A stretch of DNA of 64,000 nt, taken from positions 101,950,994-102,014,993 of the forward strand of contig CM058233.1 in assembly GCA_030180135.1 (NCBI GenBank), in the 5' to 3' direction. The position numbers and the translations under genes are program-made. Below, piece by piece: positions 11,931 through 23,029 of this stretch; positions within the stretch are counted from its first letter, which is position 1; each line of letters begins with the position of its first letter. The DNA is from Orychophragmus violaceus (Eukaryota > Streptophyta > Magnoliopsida > Brassicales > Brassicaceae). The notes under the pieces are model-generated. The model made no database searches. It was not told the origin of the DNA and was given only the letters and a program-made list of their open reading frames with translations.

Positions 11931-14920
11931 ATGAATTGCAAGATTGGATTCATGAGATTCATAATAGTTTCTTCTATGATCATTCTATTTTTCACTGTCC
12001 CAGGTTATATCCGTCTCTCATATTGTTTTCATCGGTTGTAAATTATTTGTTGGGGTTGTATCATAGTATTTAAATTTGTTTGCAGTTAAATATCCGTCTA
12101 CTTATCATTCGATGTATCGAAAATGTATAATTAGACTTTTCTTTGTGTGGTTGAGATGTCAATAGACACAATTATACCCTCCTTCTGTCAAGACTCAAAG
12201 GAGAATGAAGGGAATGCTCGGCACGTAGCTCCTTCTACTCGAAACTTTAGATAGAAATGATGAAGAGGTTCATAGACTCACCCACTGATAGATCCATATA
12301 ATGTTTAAGTTTTGTTTCTTCTTTGTTTTGCCTGTTTATATAGTTTTAAAGAATGGAATCTCTCAAAAAATAAGCATATCGTAATGTCAGATGGCTTGAT
12401 GATGGTTAAAAATTCTGAGATCAAAATATTATATTTCTGCCAAAATGCTTCTTTGTTTGGTTACATGGCGAATGTAGTGTTTGGAACAGCACACTCAAAT
12501 TTTTAATAGAATGAAGCAGAAGGATTAGAACCAATGGTGTTCTTATTTCTTGGCAAAACTCAACTTCTCAGGGTTAATCTTATAAACACGAATCATCATC
12601 ATGACAGAATTATCTTCTCCAGATCAAGCTATTGATTCTCCTGCCAGCAACTTGACAATTGTCGTATGCTAATTGCTAAGAAAACAAAGTAAACCGAATC
12701 AATTCAAGTTCTATTCAGAGATGAAGATAGATGAGCAAAGATAGTTACCCGTCATTTGCATTGTCACCCAATTTGATCCTGAGGGCTGAATCATAAACAT
12801 AATGAATAGGTACCTGATTGAAGTTCATTTCTGTTAGAGCAAAAAATAGGGTTATGGAGAGGAATTTTAAAACCTTACATGGAATACCAGAGAAGTTCTT
12901 AAGCTGGAGCTTGAGAAGTGAGGAGCTTCTCTTGTTTCATATTCTTTCACAGTTACTGTCAAGGCCTCATCTTTCTTGTAAGTCGAACCATCGTCTGTCC
13001 TTATACCATGGTTTTAAATAGTTGCGATATTAACTTACTTGACTTCAAAAATCTTTGTTACACCTCGCCTTTTTTGCCAGCTGATCACCTACTTAGGTAA
13101 CCGATGATCCTGGGCAGAGTAGAGTGCCTTTGTCTGCTTCTCTTGCATCTATATATTGCATATAGCTCACGCCAGATCCAATAAAGAAGGTAGAGCAGCT
13201 AGCTTGCTCTTGAATTTCCTCTGAGACTTCAAATTAACCACCACCACAGACATCGCTGCCTCTCCGCTAGTCCGTGTGCAACGATGCATCTTCAGCCACG
13301 GCGTCCATTGTGTGTCACAAGATAATACGTTTCCTAATCCGTCGTTACACCCGAACATCATCGCTCGCCAGTATCAGACAGTCATCTTCTTTAACTCTCC
13401 TAACAGCCATTATTTCCGGATCAGGAATAAGCGACGGTTTCAAATATCTATCGCCTGGTCAGACAATATATATGTTCGTAAGAAAAAAAGAGTTCCATTT
13501 TAAGAAGCATTGATTCTTTTAGTTAGCTTACCAGTGGATGTCGACATGGCGAGAACACCGAAAAAACGTACTTCGTTCCACCGGTTCAATTTCCCTCAGG
13601 CCGATTCAATCCCCTCGACACATTATAAACATACGTCTGAAATGGATTCCTAAAACTCTCAATTCAACATATGAGAATCCGAAAACCTATCACAACCAAT
13701 CCAACAAAAGTATCAAACTCTTTTGCAGGAAAAAACTTTAGGTATATACACCAATACATATATAAGTCTGCCTATGCTTACTTTGTGGTCGGTAGATAAA
13801 GCGATCTCAGTTTTGTCGCGCAAAGAACGACTCTGGAGTTACGGCGAAGAAATGAGTCTGAAAAAAGACGGCGACGATCAACACTGACCCAACAATCTCC
13901 ACTCCAGTACGACTGACTCAATCTCCGAGTCAACGCGGAGATACGAGTTTAACAAAGCCCTCTTTTACGTCTCCTGAGGTCGCCATCACAGAGCATTAGT
14001 TCCTCGTCGTAATCTCCTCCGCTGGAGCCAAAAGCATCATATTCGCTACCTACTCAACAATACTCATGATCCCAACAAAAAGAAATATGAAAAAATTTTG
14101 AATAGTCAAGGATCGATTCAGAATTCACAGAGGAGATCAATTGATTTGTATTACCTGAGAGCCACCATCGCCGTCATAGACCCCGAATAAATGAGCAGTT
14201 TATCGAGGACTGAAACGACCATCTAACATTAAATTCGTCTAAGCTTAAAGAATCTGGGTGTGATGACATTGACGCCTTCTTACAATGGCATCTCTAGGCG
14301 TCTTCCACAGATCGAATTCACACCATAAGAAGGCCCACTCTTGAACTCGATGAAACTCCTGCTCTCTGTTCTGCTGATTATCATCATCTTCTGAACCGTC
14401 GATCTCGCATATGAGCCACTGATTTCTTCTCCAGCGACGATATCATCGAGTATGGCTGCTGATGATGATTCCTTCTTAGGTTTACTTTGGGAGATTTGAT
14501 CTGAGAGGAGAAGGTGAAAAGGTGTGAAAAGCCTTCATTTTGGGCTTTTGTTGTTTATGTTTTCATTAAGTAAATCACGACTAAAATCTTTATTCGAGAA
14601 GTGTACCAAGTTTGTTTTTTTAAATGAGAGATGCCACGTTCGATAAAATGAAGGCTGCTGCGGTGGAGGGCTGTGGTGGGAGAAAATTTCTCTGCCATTA
14701 TATATATGATTTTAATATATCAGTATGTACTCTATTTAACAATTTTTGTTTTCGGTGAAATGTAGGGAAAGCTCAAGCTCATGTGGATAATTGTTTGGTG
14801 CCGTGTCCATTGATTGACTGTCCAGCGTATTGCAAACGTGGGGGATACAAAACTAGCAAATGTGTTACATATGATCAAGTTCTTTACTGTTGTTGTTACC
14901 CTAAAATACTTCATATCTAA
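11931..14920 (+). CDS. Defensin-like cysteine-rich secreted peptide, copy 2
   Basis: Exons 11931-12003 and 14766-14920 encode 75 aa. The first ATG of copy 1 is GTG here (11925-11927), so translation should start two codons later at 11931. The signal peptide is almost unchanged from copy 1, but the mature part differs at about a third of its positions while keeping all eight cysteines and their spacing. The intron is 2762 bp instead of 81 bp because about 2.7 kb was inserted; donor and acceptor are intact, so correct splicing is possible but unproved. The family role is a secreted peptide in defence or signalling, inferred from class only. Confidence 0.75.
12020..14690. mobile_element. 2.7-kb insertion in the intron of defensin-like gene 2, class unresolved
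   Basis: Alignment with copy 1 places the insertion between gtctctcat and tatatatgattttaatatat. Possible flanks (tctctcat and tctctgccat) are imperfect, and I found no clear terminal inverted repeats. The minus strand has gene-like pieces: exon-like reading near 12780-12550 ending SVMMMIRVYKINPEKLSFAKK minus its first residue and a stop, and a short open frame at about 13250-13167 (MSVVVVNLKSQRKFKSKLAA start). Their sources are not recognised. It may be a transposon that captured gene fragments. Confidence 0.55.
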
Positions 14921-15385
14921 AATGTACTCTCTAATGAAAATCAATTATAACAATTAATAAATATTTTACATGCATCTCGGTTGTTAGCAGTTTTGATCAC
15001 CCGATAGATTATGCTAGATTTTGGATGAGGTTTATTTTCCCGGATCTTGGCTTGGGCTCTTCTTCAATCTATTCCTTTTCGCTGGAGGTTGCCTTCTCTG
15101 ATTCTGTGAACGATGTGCCTCAAAGTTCAATGTACAATAGTGATGTGTCTTTATGATTCAATGCATCTTAATTCACATTCAATGGATCCATTCTTCTCTA
15201 ATACTTTTGTGGTCCATAAACCTTTTTGGGGCTTTATTTTATAACCAAAATATCCCATCTCTCAGTCCAAACTCCCATGATCAAAGTCCAAATGCACACA
15301 TTTTTATTTAAATTTTTGATCACTGATTACTCCTTGACGATCCAAAATCATAACATAATCCAAGGATCAAATCTTGTTAATTTGT
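14921..15385. other. Spacer downstream of defensin-like gene 2
   Basis: Homologous to 508-1378, with a deletion of about 400 bp after 15006. No gene is visible. Confidence 0.6.
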
Positions 15386-15765
15386 AACCGTAAAATTGAT
15401 TTTTCCGCCAAAACTGTAAGTCGAGTTTTCTCGCCAAAACCCCAAAATCGAGTTTTTCCGCTAAAATCCTAAAGTCGAGTTTTTCCGCCAACACCCTAAA
15501 GTCGAGATTTCCCGCCAAATCTGTGAAGTCGATTTTTCTCGCCAAAATCGTAAAACGTGTTTCCCGCCAAAATCGTAAAATCGGGTTTTTTTGGGAAAAA
15601 CCGTAAATCGTGTTTTAGCGCCAAAATCGTACGTGTTTTTTCGCCAAATTGTAAAATCGTGTTTTTCCGCCGTAACCATAAATCGTGTTTTTCGCCGAAA
15701 CCATAAATCGCGTTTTTTCGCAGAAACCTAAAATCGCGTTTTCCGCCAAAATCGTATTTCTGTAA
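15386..15765. repeat. Minisatellite, copy B
   Basis: The same roughly 25-bp unit family as 1379-1760 (ttttccgccaaaaccntaaa), with independent indels and base changes. Frames on either strand are not conserved between the copies. Confidence 0.75.
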
Positions 15766-17207
15766 AACTTGTAATATGAGATTAGAGCTAAAACCAACAA
15801 GCTTATTTTATGTATAGATTAACCATTATTTAATTGATTTATTCTAATTTAATAATTATTTAAAATCTAAGTATTATTAGATGGATTAACCATTAAACCA
15901 TTAACCCATTAAAATAAATGGGTTATGGATTGATCCAATCCATTTGACAAATGGATTGTTTCAATCTATTATCCATATAAGCTTAAAACCATTTGGATAT
16001 GGATTGATTTGGATTATTTTACACATTTTGACATCCGTAGTTGTGATGAAGAAAGAAATGGTTAAACAAAATTATTCAATTGTGAGTTAACTGAGTACCA
16101 TTTTAATGCATAGAATTTTTTTGTGTTAAGACTCATAATCTCTCACTAATCCAAGGTCAATATAATTTTTTTTAAATCTATATATATTTGTACAAAAATT
16201 CAAACCCAAAGATAAACAATTCCCTTATGTTATCATTAAATTATACACCTTTGGCATTAACCGAACAAATTACTATCAATTAAAGTCAAATCGATACATT
16301 TATGAAATATATAATATTAAACATGAATGTTTTATGAAACTAACATTGGTTTTACGTGTTATATTATGGAATGTGCCACTGACTCATAATATCTTACGAT
16401 ATTATTATTTATTACAAATGTAAATGTATATTTTTTTTTACTATAACAAGATCTAGTAAAAATATTTTTAATCAATATCATTTCTAAAAGTAAGTACGTA
16501 ATTCCAATTTATTATAAAATTATTATAAGCTAAATTATTTACATTTTAATATATAAATCAATACAAATGAAAATATTTTAATATATATATATATATATAT
16601 ACATATATTCCATAAACATATTTAAATTACTAAAGAAAATTATAGATAGAATTAAATGACTCAATACATCAATTATTTTTAGAAATTATAAAATTAATTT
16701 AAATAAATATATACATAAAATAACATAAATTCATTATTTTAACATAATTTAACCTTTTTGAAAGTGAGTATTATAAAACAAATAAATTAATATAAAATAA
16801 ATTTTAACTTATATAATTCTAATAAAATTTAAAATTATATTGATATTTGCTAATTTGATAAATTAATAATAATTTGATAAAATAATAAAATTATTCAATA
16901 TTTTATATTGTTTGAATGAATGATAGGTCATATTACGATTGAGTTTTTTATGATTACAATTTTTAGCGGGCTGCTATATAAAATTTGCAAAATATTTAAA
17001 CCAGTATGGGTTGAAAATAAATTAGCTAATTACTTAGAAAAGTTTTTAAATGAACTTTGCATGAATTTAAATATGGAGATATATTTTAAATTTGCTAAAA
17101 TATTAAAAATTAATCAATATTTATATTATTCAATATACGATAGGTCAAATTATGGTTAAAGTGTTTTGGATTACAGTTTTTAACGGGTTGTTTCATCAAA
17201 TTTGTTA
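15766..17207. other. AT-rich spacer, right inverted arm end and old Helitron-like sequence, copy B
   Basis: Counterpart of 1761-3207. The arm ends cattttgacatccgta at 16039. No gene is supported; the open frame at 16920-17159 lies in Helitron-like DNA and has no recognisable domain. Confidence 0.45.
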
Positions 17208-17212
17208 ATTAT

Positions 17213-17728
17213 TGTTAGAGGTGGGTTTAACACCCCTCTAAAAGCTCGTCCCAATGACAAATAAGTTAAAGAGGAGATGGAGACCCAACGCGGCAGGGAG
17301 CACCAACGAAGAGGTAGCTCGGCAACACCGATGGAGCTCAGAAATGGCCCTTCGACCTAGACAAAGAAAGAAGATAAATGTTATGTTAACCTTTATCTTG
17401 AAAGAGATAAAAAATATCTTTTAGGAAATATTCTTTTAATTATTATGTAAAGAATATCAGAGAGAATTTAGGAAAAAAACCCTAAATCCGCTGATATAAA
17501 TATATTTCCCATGCACGGAAAAAGACTTATTTCACAATTCATACTTTGTACTGACAAAAACTCTAAAGATCTAGTGATCACTGATCGATTCCGTCTCTTA
17601 TTCTAACTAAGACTAGATTTTATAGTCTAACTGTTTTTGCTTACTGATTCTTGTTTAAACTCATATCCAAATCCTTTAATTTCTATTTAATTATTAAATT
17701 AAATATTGTTTAATTTTATGAATCAACA
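17213..17728. mobile_element. Solo LTR, copy B
   Basis: Counterpart of 3213-3748: starts TGTTAG, ends CAACA, with ATTAT at 17208-17212 and 17729-17733. About 516 bp. Shared position and TSD date it before the segment duplication. Confidence 0.8.
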
Positions 17729-17865
17729 ATTATTTATATCACTACAAGAATTGTTGAAAAAATAGATTAGTCAATTTCAATTATAAAATATTAAAAACGA
17801 GTTTTAATCACTAGAAAGCGGGTTACAGAGTTGAATAAACAAATTTTAATTATTTAAACATTAAA

Positions 17866-17892
17866 GGGAAATTTGGCAAATTGGGTCAAAAA
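17866..17892 (+). repeat. Left terminal inverted repeat of the MULE
   Basis: Pairs with 25865-25891 with one mismatch at position 11 (g against c in the same-strand reading). Confidence 0.9.
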
Positions 17893-19235
17893 ATAAAAAA
17901 TATTGTCCTAATAGGACTTTGTACACTCATACTTGTCCTCTTAGTATTTTATTTTTTCTAAATACAATTTTAACCCTTTCTTTTTTAAATACGTTTCATA
18001 AAAAAAAATTATTAAAAATTAAAGCAGTTAAGAACCCTAATCCTCTTCTCTTCGTCAATTTTAAGCTCAAACTCCCGAAACTTGTTCTCTCCGGCGACAG
18101 TCCGTAATTCCGGCGGCCTCCGACTAGTTAGCACCCGACTTCGGCAGACTCCGACTTGACAGCATCCGACTTCGGCGTCGGAACCGCATTTTGTACCTCT
18201 GAAGTTCTCTTTCCTCTCCGCTATCGGATTCTCACTTCAGCTGATCATCTCTCCCTTTCTCGCTTAATGTCATCGATTGGAACTCTTCCAGCTTCGTAAG
18301 AGCTTGTCTTGCTGTGGAACAGAAAACCCGAACTGCTATCATTAGATCTGTCACAAGGGGAAGGTAAAATTTCTCTCTTTTTCTTTTCACCCATCGATTT
18401 GGCACAAGGGGATACAGTTGAATTTCTTACTAGTCAACTAGTGTTCTAGTTTGTTTGAATCTTTAATAAAGGAATTTGTCCCTTTAATAAACATAAATTT
18501 TGGGTCTTTAGTAATCTCTTTGATTCAACTGAGTAAAACCCTTTGAGCAATTTTACCCATTTCAATCCGAAGCTTGTGCAATCTCTATGTTGGTTTCTGA
18601 TTTTGTTTTTCTTTTATTTGATATTGATTTGTGGTGCAAAAACTTATATCCGAAGCTTAGATATCTTCGTTTGTCATATCAATTTGTAAATTTTTCACTT
18701 ATGCTTCTGCCAAGGAAGGGGCATTTCTTATGTGAAAGTGTGTGTAATTGTGGATTCTTACGTGTACTTCTTTGTTTTCAGAGTCAGTGAAAGTGGATCT
18801 GGAGTTTAGGAATCCATTGCTAATCTCCTCATCAGGGATTAGGACCTTATTAAGTAGATAAAGGAGCCAAGTAGCTTAAGCTTGGGGACCGAGAGTTCCT
18901 CACAACATAATCAGTAAGCATCTAATCTCCTCATCAGGTTTTTTTCAACTTTATTGGCCCACGTTTGATTGACTAAGCTGTGGCGTCTTTGTCAACAATA
19001 TTTAAAGTCTTCCTCTATTTGAAATTTTTTATCTTTGTGTGTATTTATAGAGAAACATATTTCCGAAATCTTGATGCTTCACATGTAGTTGTTGTCTTCA
19101 CCTCATTGTAGACACAACACTAAATTAACTTGGCCATTTGTAACTTTGATTGTTTTATCTTCCGCTTGGTTAATGTTTCTGCTTGGTGAAGTTCTCGTTC
19201 TGAAACTTGGTTTGCTCTTTTATATATTTTCAGAT
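17893..19235 (+). promoter_or_regulatory. Probable promoter, 5' untranslated exons and intron of the ULP1-like gene
   Basis: No coding frame of note. A TTTTATATATTTTCAG acceptor-like end sits two bases before the start codon at 19236, implying at least one non-coding 5' exon and an intron. A CT-rich and cggcg-rich stretch at 18040-18250 looks like a plant 5' leader. Exact transcription start is not visible. Confidence 0.4.
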
Positions 19236-22200
19236 ATGGATCCCGAGCTGCCGAAACGGATTTTCAGGTCTGGATACGAACCACAAGTGAAGCAGGTCAA
19301 CAACAGCTGCAGAACGTCCCTTATGAACTTGTTACAGGAAGCAATGCCAAGCGAGTTTGCTGAAGTGAAGCGTGAACCAATTTTTGAAATTTTTTTGGCA
19401 ATTCATGAGAATTGCCTTGGTTTCTCGGGTAGAATGGTCAATAGCTTGATGTGTCGGCATATCATTACAGCAAAGCTTCACGAGCTCTGGTTTATTTTTG
19501 CTAAGAGGCCACTCAGATTTTCGTTGCAGGAGTTCCACGCTGTCACTGGACTTAAGTGCACTTATGACGAAGATTGTGCCTGCGATTTTGAGGATTGGAT
19601 TGACGACAATGGTTATTGGAGCAAATTGTTAAGGTCAGGCAAGAAGATTAACTTAAAGGTGATAAAGACTAAGGATTTCTTAGCTGGTACTAGGAAGTGG
19701 CAGCCTAAGGACAGATCAAGGTTGATTTTGTTGTGCGTCATTGCGGGTTTGGTTATGGCGAGGGACGATAAGGTGTACATCTCACACTCCTATGTCAAAT
19801 TGGTAATGGATATTGAGAAACTGCGGAAATATCCATGGGGTATTGACTCGTTTGATCTGCTAATTGAGTCCATCAACAAAACTAGGGAGAAGTTGACTAG
19901 GAAGGTAAGCTACGTCTTAGATGGATTCTCTTACGCATTACAGATTTGGGTTATGGAAGCAATCCCCGACATAGGGATTTTGTTGGGCAAGAAACTCAAA
20001 GAAGGCGTTATCGAACATCCGCGATGTTCTAATTGGTCAGGGGCTGCTAAGGTGTCATATGAGGATATCATTATACTAGAGTCCGCATTTCAGCCGAAGG
20101 TTAGTTTTAATTTTCAATAAGCAATCAAATTATTTATATTAACACACTATTGAATTGTTTTCAACTTATATGGGTGTCTTCTCTGTAGGGAACATTCTAT
20201 CCATACATCTCTAAGACTGGAAATATGTATGTAGTTGATAGTCTTGATTTCACAGGGGATGATGAGATGACTGACGACAAAGTTGATGCGATTAAGGGGT
20301 TAATTCGAGTAGGTTTTGAGTGGGCAGAACATACATGGGAAGTAGATGACACATGGTTGCCTAAGATAACTCCACAAGATGAAGAGGAGGTAAATGTAGT
20401 GGAAGATGTTGAGATTGGGGATGCGGTTGATGAGGTCGGAACTCCCACAGCTGAAGACACTTGTGTCTCGGGTTTCAGCAGGAGTAAAAAAAGGAAACCC
20501 GATCACGGTGCTGTATCTCGAAAACAGAAGCTATTGTGTGAAAGATCAGCTGCCGTTGCTGTGAGTTTGGATGAAGACATGAAAACATTCCTGAAAGGGT
20601 TAATCGAATCCTCTTTAACTTCTATGGAGGAGAGATTTGGTAAAAAGGTGGAAGATCGTTTCACCAAGCTTGAGACTCAGGTTTTAGAACTGAGAAATGA
20701 GGTTGCGAATGCTATCACTCTGAGAAACCATGTTGAGCCGGTAAGCACTTCTAACCCAACATGCTCGGATCCATCTAAGGCCACCGTGATTCAGAGACAA
20801 GGAAAGGTCAGAAAGCAGAAAAACTATAAATCTTGAACTTGTTTTTATGTTTTGGACTTTGTATTGTAATGTGATCAAGCCTATGTGAAAATGGTGTGTA
20901 AAACTTATTGTGACGGTAACTAGTTTTTGTTGTAAGAAACTAAATGTAATGTGTTGTTGTGTTGTTGTGTTAATGTATTAATGTGTTGTTGCCTATATGC
21001 TTTGAATTGTTATGTATTAACCTGATTGTAGCTTATTGGTTTTACTAATGTCTATTGTTATTAAATTATAATCACAGGTCGAAACCGTTGCTGCAAAAAG
21101 CACAACATTGTTCGATACTCTTTACGATGTACCTATGAGCCAAACTTTGGGCTGTCTTTCACAAGATTCGTTTGTTAGTGGGTTTGATCCAACACAGCGG
21201 TTACAAGTCCATGACCCAACTGAGTGGTTGACTCCCAAGACTTCATTTAAAAAAGAGGCTGTCGATGTCTGCGATTTGTCAAAATCATTGCTCACCAACG
21301 AGGACAAACATGAAACTCGGAAAAAAGAGCCTGACTACCCTTTGGTTTTCTTGCCTGAAGATTCATTTTATCAGCTAGTTAGCTGGTCTTCCAAACAAAT
21401 GTAAGTCGTTTATTTGTTCTCTCATAGATTTCTAAAATCTATACTACCATTTAACAATACAAGAAACGATACAGGAAACACCAGATAGGTCCAACTATGT
21501 TTGATCACGAATCAGCAGGACGCATAATAGGTCCTCGGAAATGGCTTCTCAACCAGGTTTGTAACAAAATTTGTTATTTTTTCAAATATGGGTCCAAATA
21601 ACTTATTAATTAGAATAACATTTTTTTCAGGACATGGATGCGGTTATGTATATGTTCCAGGAATACACATCTCTCCGACGATGGAAAGCAGATCGTATTG
21701 CTTTCATGACATGCACGTTCAGCGTTCAAATCAACAGTGCATTCATCAACTACAAAAGGGATAAGAGGAGATACAAACTGGATGAGATACTCTTGGATTA
21801 CGGAAAAGGTGAGCTGCCGTCTCATGGAAGAACAAGAAAGATGTGGAGTGTGGATGTTGATCGGATCTACGTTCCCGTCTTTGTTAACGGTAATCACTGG
21901 ATTTCTTTGTGCATCAGTTTCATACATCGGAGAATAGAAGTTTTTGATTGTTCTGGCAAGAAAAACGTCAGAGAAGTAGAAGCATTCGCTGTACTCATCC
22001 CTCGTATCGTCAAAGCGGTTCAGTCACCATCCATTAAGAAAGATCTCAACATTACTCAATATACGGTTTGCTATGTGCCGATGCAGCCGGGACTCAATAA
22101 AAGTCATTGCGATTGTGGGGTGTATGCGTTGAAGTTCATTGAGTGTCACCTACGTGGCTTGGATTTGTCTGTCATGGACGACGAGAACATACAAGAAGCC

Positions 22201-22317
22201 CGTATGAAGATTGCTTTTGATTTGTGGCAAGCGGCCATTGATCCAGTTTTTATTGAAAGAATGTCGAAGTACGAACCACCTAAAGTTAGAATCTCAGAGG
22301 TTGTAGAGATTGAATAA
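19236..22317 (+). CDS. ULP1-type (C48) SUMO-protease-like protein with DUF1985 domain, MULE-borne
   Basis: Five exons (19236-20099, 20189-20806, 21078-21400, 21475-21556, 21631-22317), all with GT-AG introns and compatible phases, give 857 aa without a stop. About residues 60-220 resemble plant DUF1985, which is common in transposon-borne ULP1 proteins. A basic RSKKRK cluster near 385 could be a nuclear signal, and about 440-470 looks like a coiled coil. The C-terminal exon holds the C48 protease core with the expected order: His718 (NHW), Asp735 (VFDCSG), Gln781 (MQPG) and Cys791 (CDCGVY). Family members cleave SUMO; whether this copy does is not known. The start follows an acceptor-like site; an upstream in-frame ATG at 19137 or earlier would lie in the presumed intron. 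Confidence 0.85.
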
Positions 22318-22650
22318 AAACAGTATTTGGCATTACGTAAACATTTGTGATGTCTTTCTAGTCAAAGTACGATCCGGTTTTTCCTATTGGTTATTTTTCA
22401 TTATGTAAACATTTGTGATGTCTTTCTAGTCAATTTTGGCCATCCATTTAGTCAATATTCTACATATATAAACACAATATCCTACTTCTTTAATGGGTCA
22501 CACGTCTGTAGACCGTGGACTGCATCAATGTTTTGATGTTGGAAAAAACAGCAACACTTTCGATCATTGGGCTCAAAAAGCTTATTAAATAGGGGATTGG
22601 CAACGTTTGAGAATGAGAAGCGATTGGCAACGTTTGAGAAAATCCTTCAA
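22318..22650. other. 3' region of the ULP1-like gene with a short duplication
   Basis: The sentence-like unit acatttgtgatgtctttcta occurs twice (about 22341 and 22408), marking a roughly 66-bp tandem duplication. No gene is visible. Confidence 0.55.
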
Positions 22651-22764
22651 ATGAAGAAGCCTGTTGTATTTGGTCTTGAGTTGAAACTTGTTGTGGCAGC
22701 CGTTTGCTTTGTTCTTGTTGTAATGGGGTTGCCGTATGGTCTAGCTAAGTATTTGGTATGGTAG
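22651..22764 (+). CDS. Possible 37-aa single-pass membrane microprotein inside the MULE
   Basis: ATG at 22651 opens a 37-aa frame: a basic start (MKKP), then about 20 hydrophobic residues (LVVAAVCFVLVVMGLPYG) and a short tail. An open frame with hydrophobic bias this short can arise by chance. It lies between the two convergent MULE genes. It could be a separate peptide or an unused 3' exon of the ULP1-like gene. I do not recognise it. Confidence 0.25.
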   Translation: MKKPVVFGLELKLVVAAVCFVLVVMGLPYGLAKYLVW

Positions 22765-23029
22765 TCTTACTATCTTATGGGGATGTTATGAAGATCTTAT
22801 GAATCAGTTTATTCCATCTTTCATATATTTTTCACTTGTGTTAATCTATTCATTCCATCTTTCAAATCTTCATTTTCGGTTTCTACTTCCAAAGAAACCT
22901 GCAGTGATTTGTTCTCTATTTTGCTCTCATATGGTTTTTAAAATAAAACACAGTAATAATCCTACATAACACTGTCATAGAAACCGAAAAAGCTGAGAAC
23001 CAACGATGGAGAAACTGCAAAAACAAAAA

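Noticed and set aside
12020..14690. Helitron as the class of the intron insertion
   Set aside because: No TC start, no 3' hairpin with CTRR, and no A/T junction could be placed at the borders.
11002..16039. Firm call of a gene-carrying hAT transposon
   Set aside because: Flanking 8-mers match at only 5 of 8 positions and the left arm of copy A is outside the window, so it is kept as a hypothesis.
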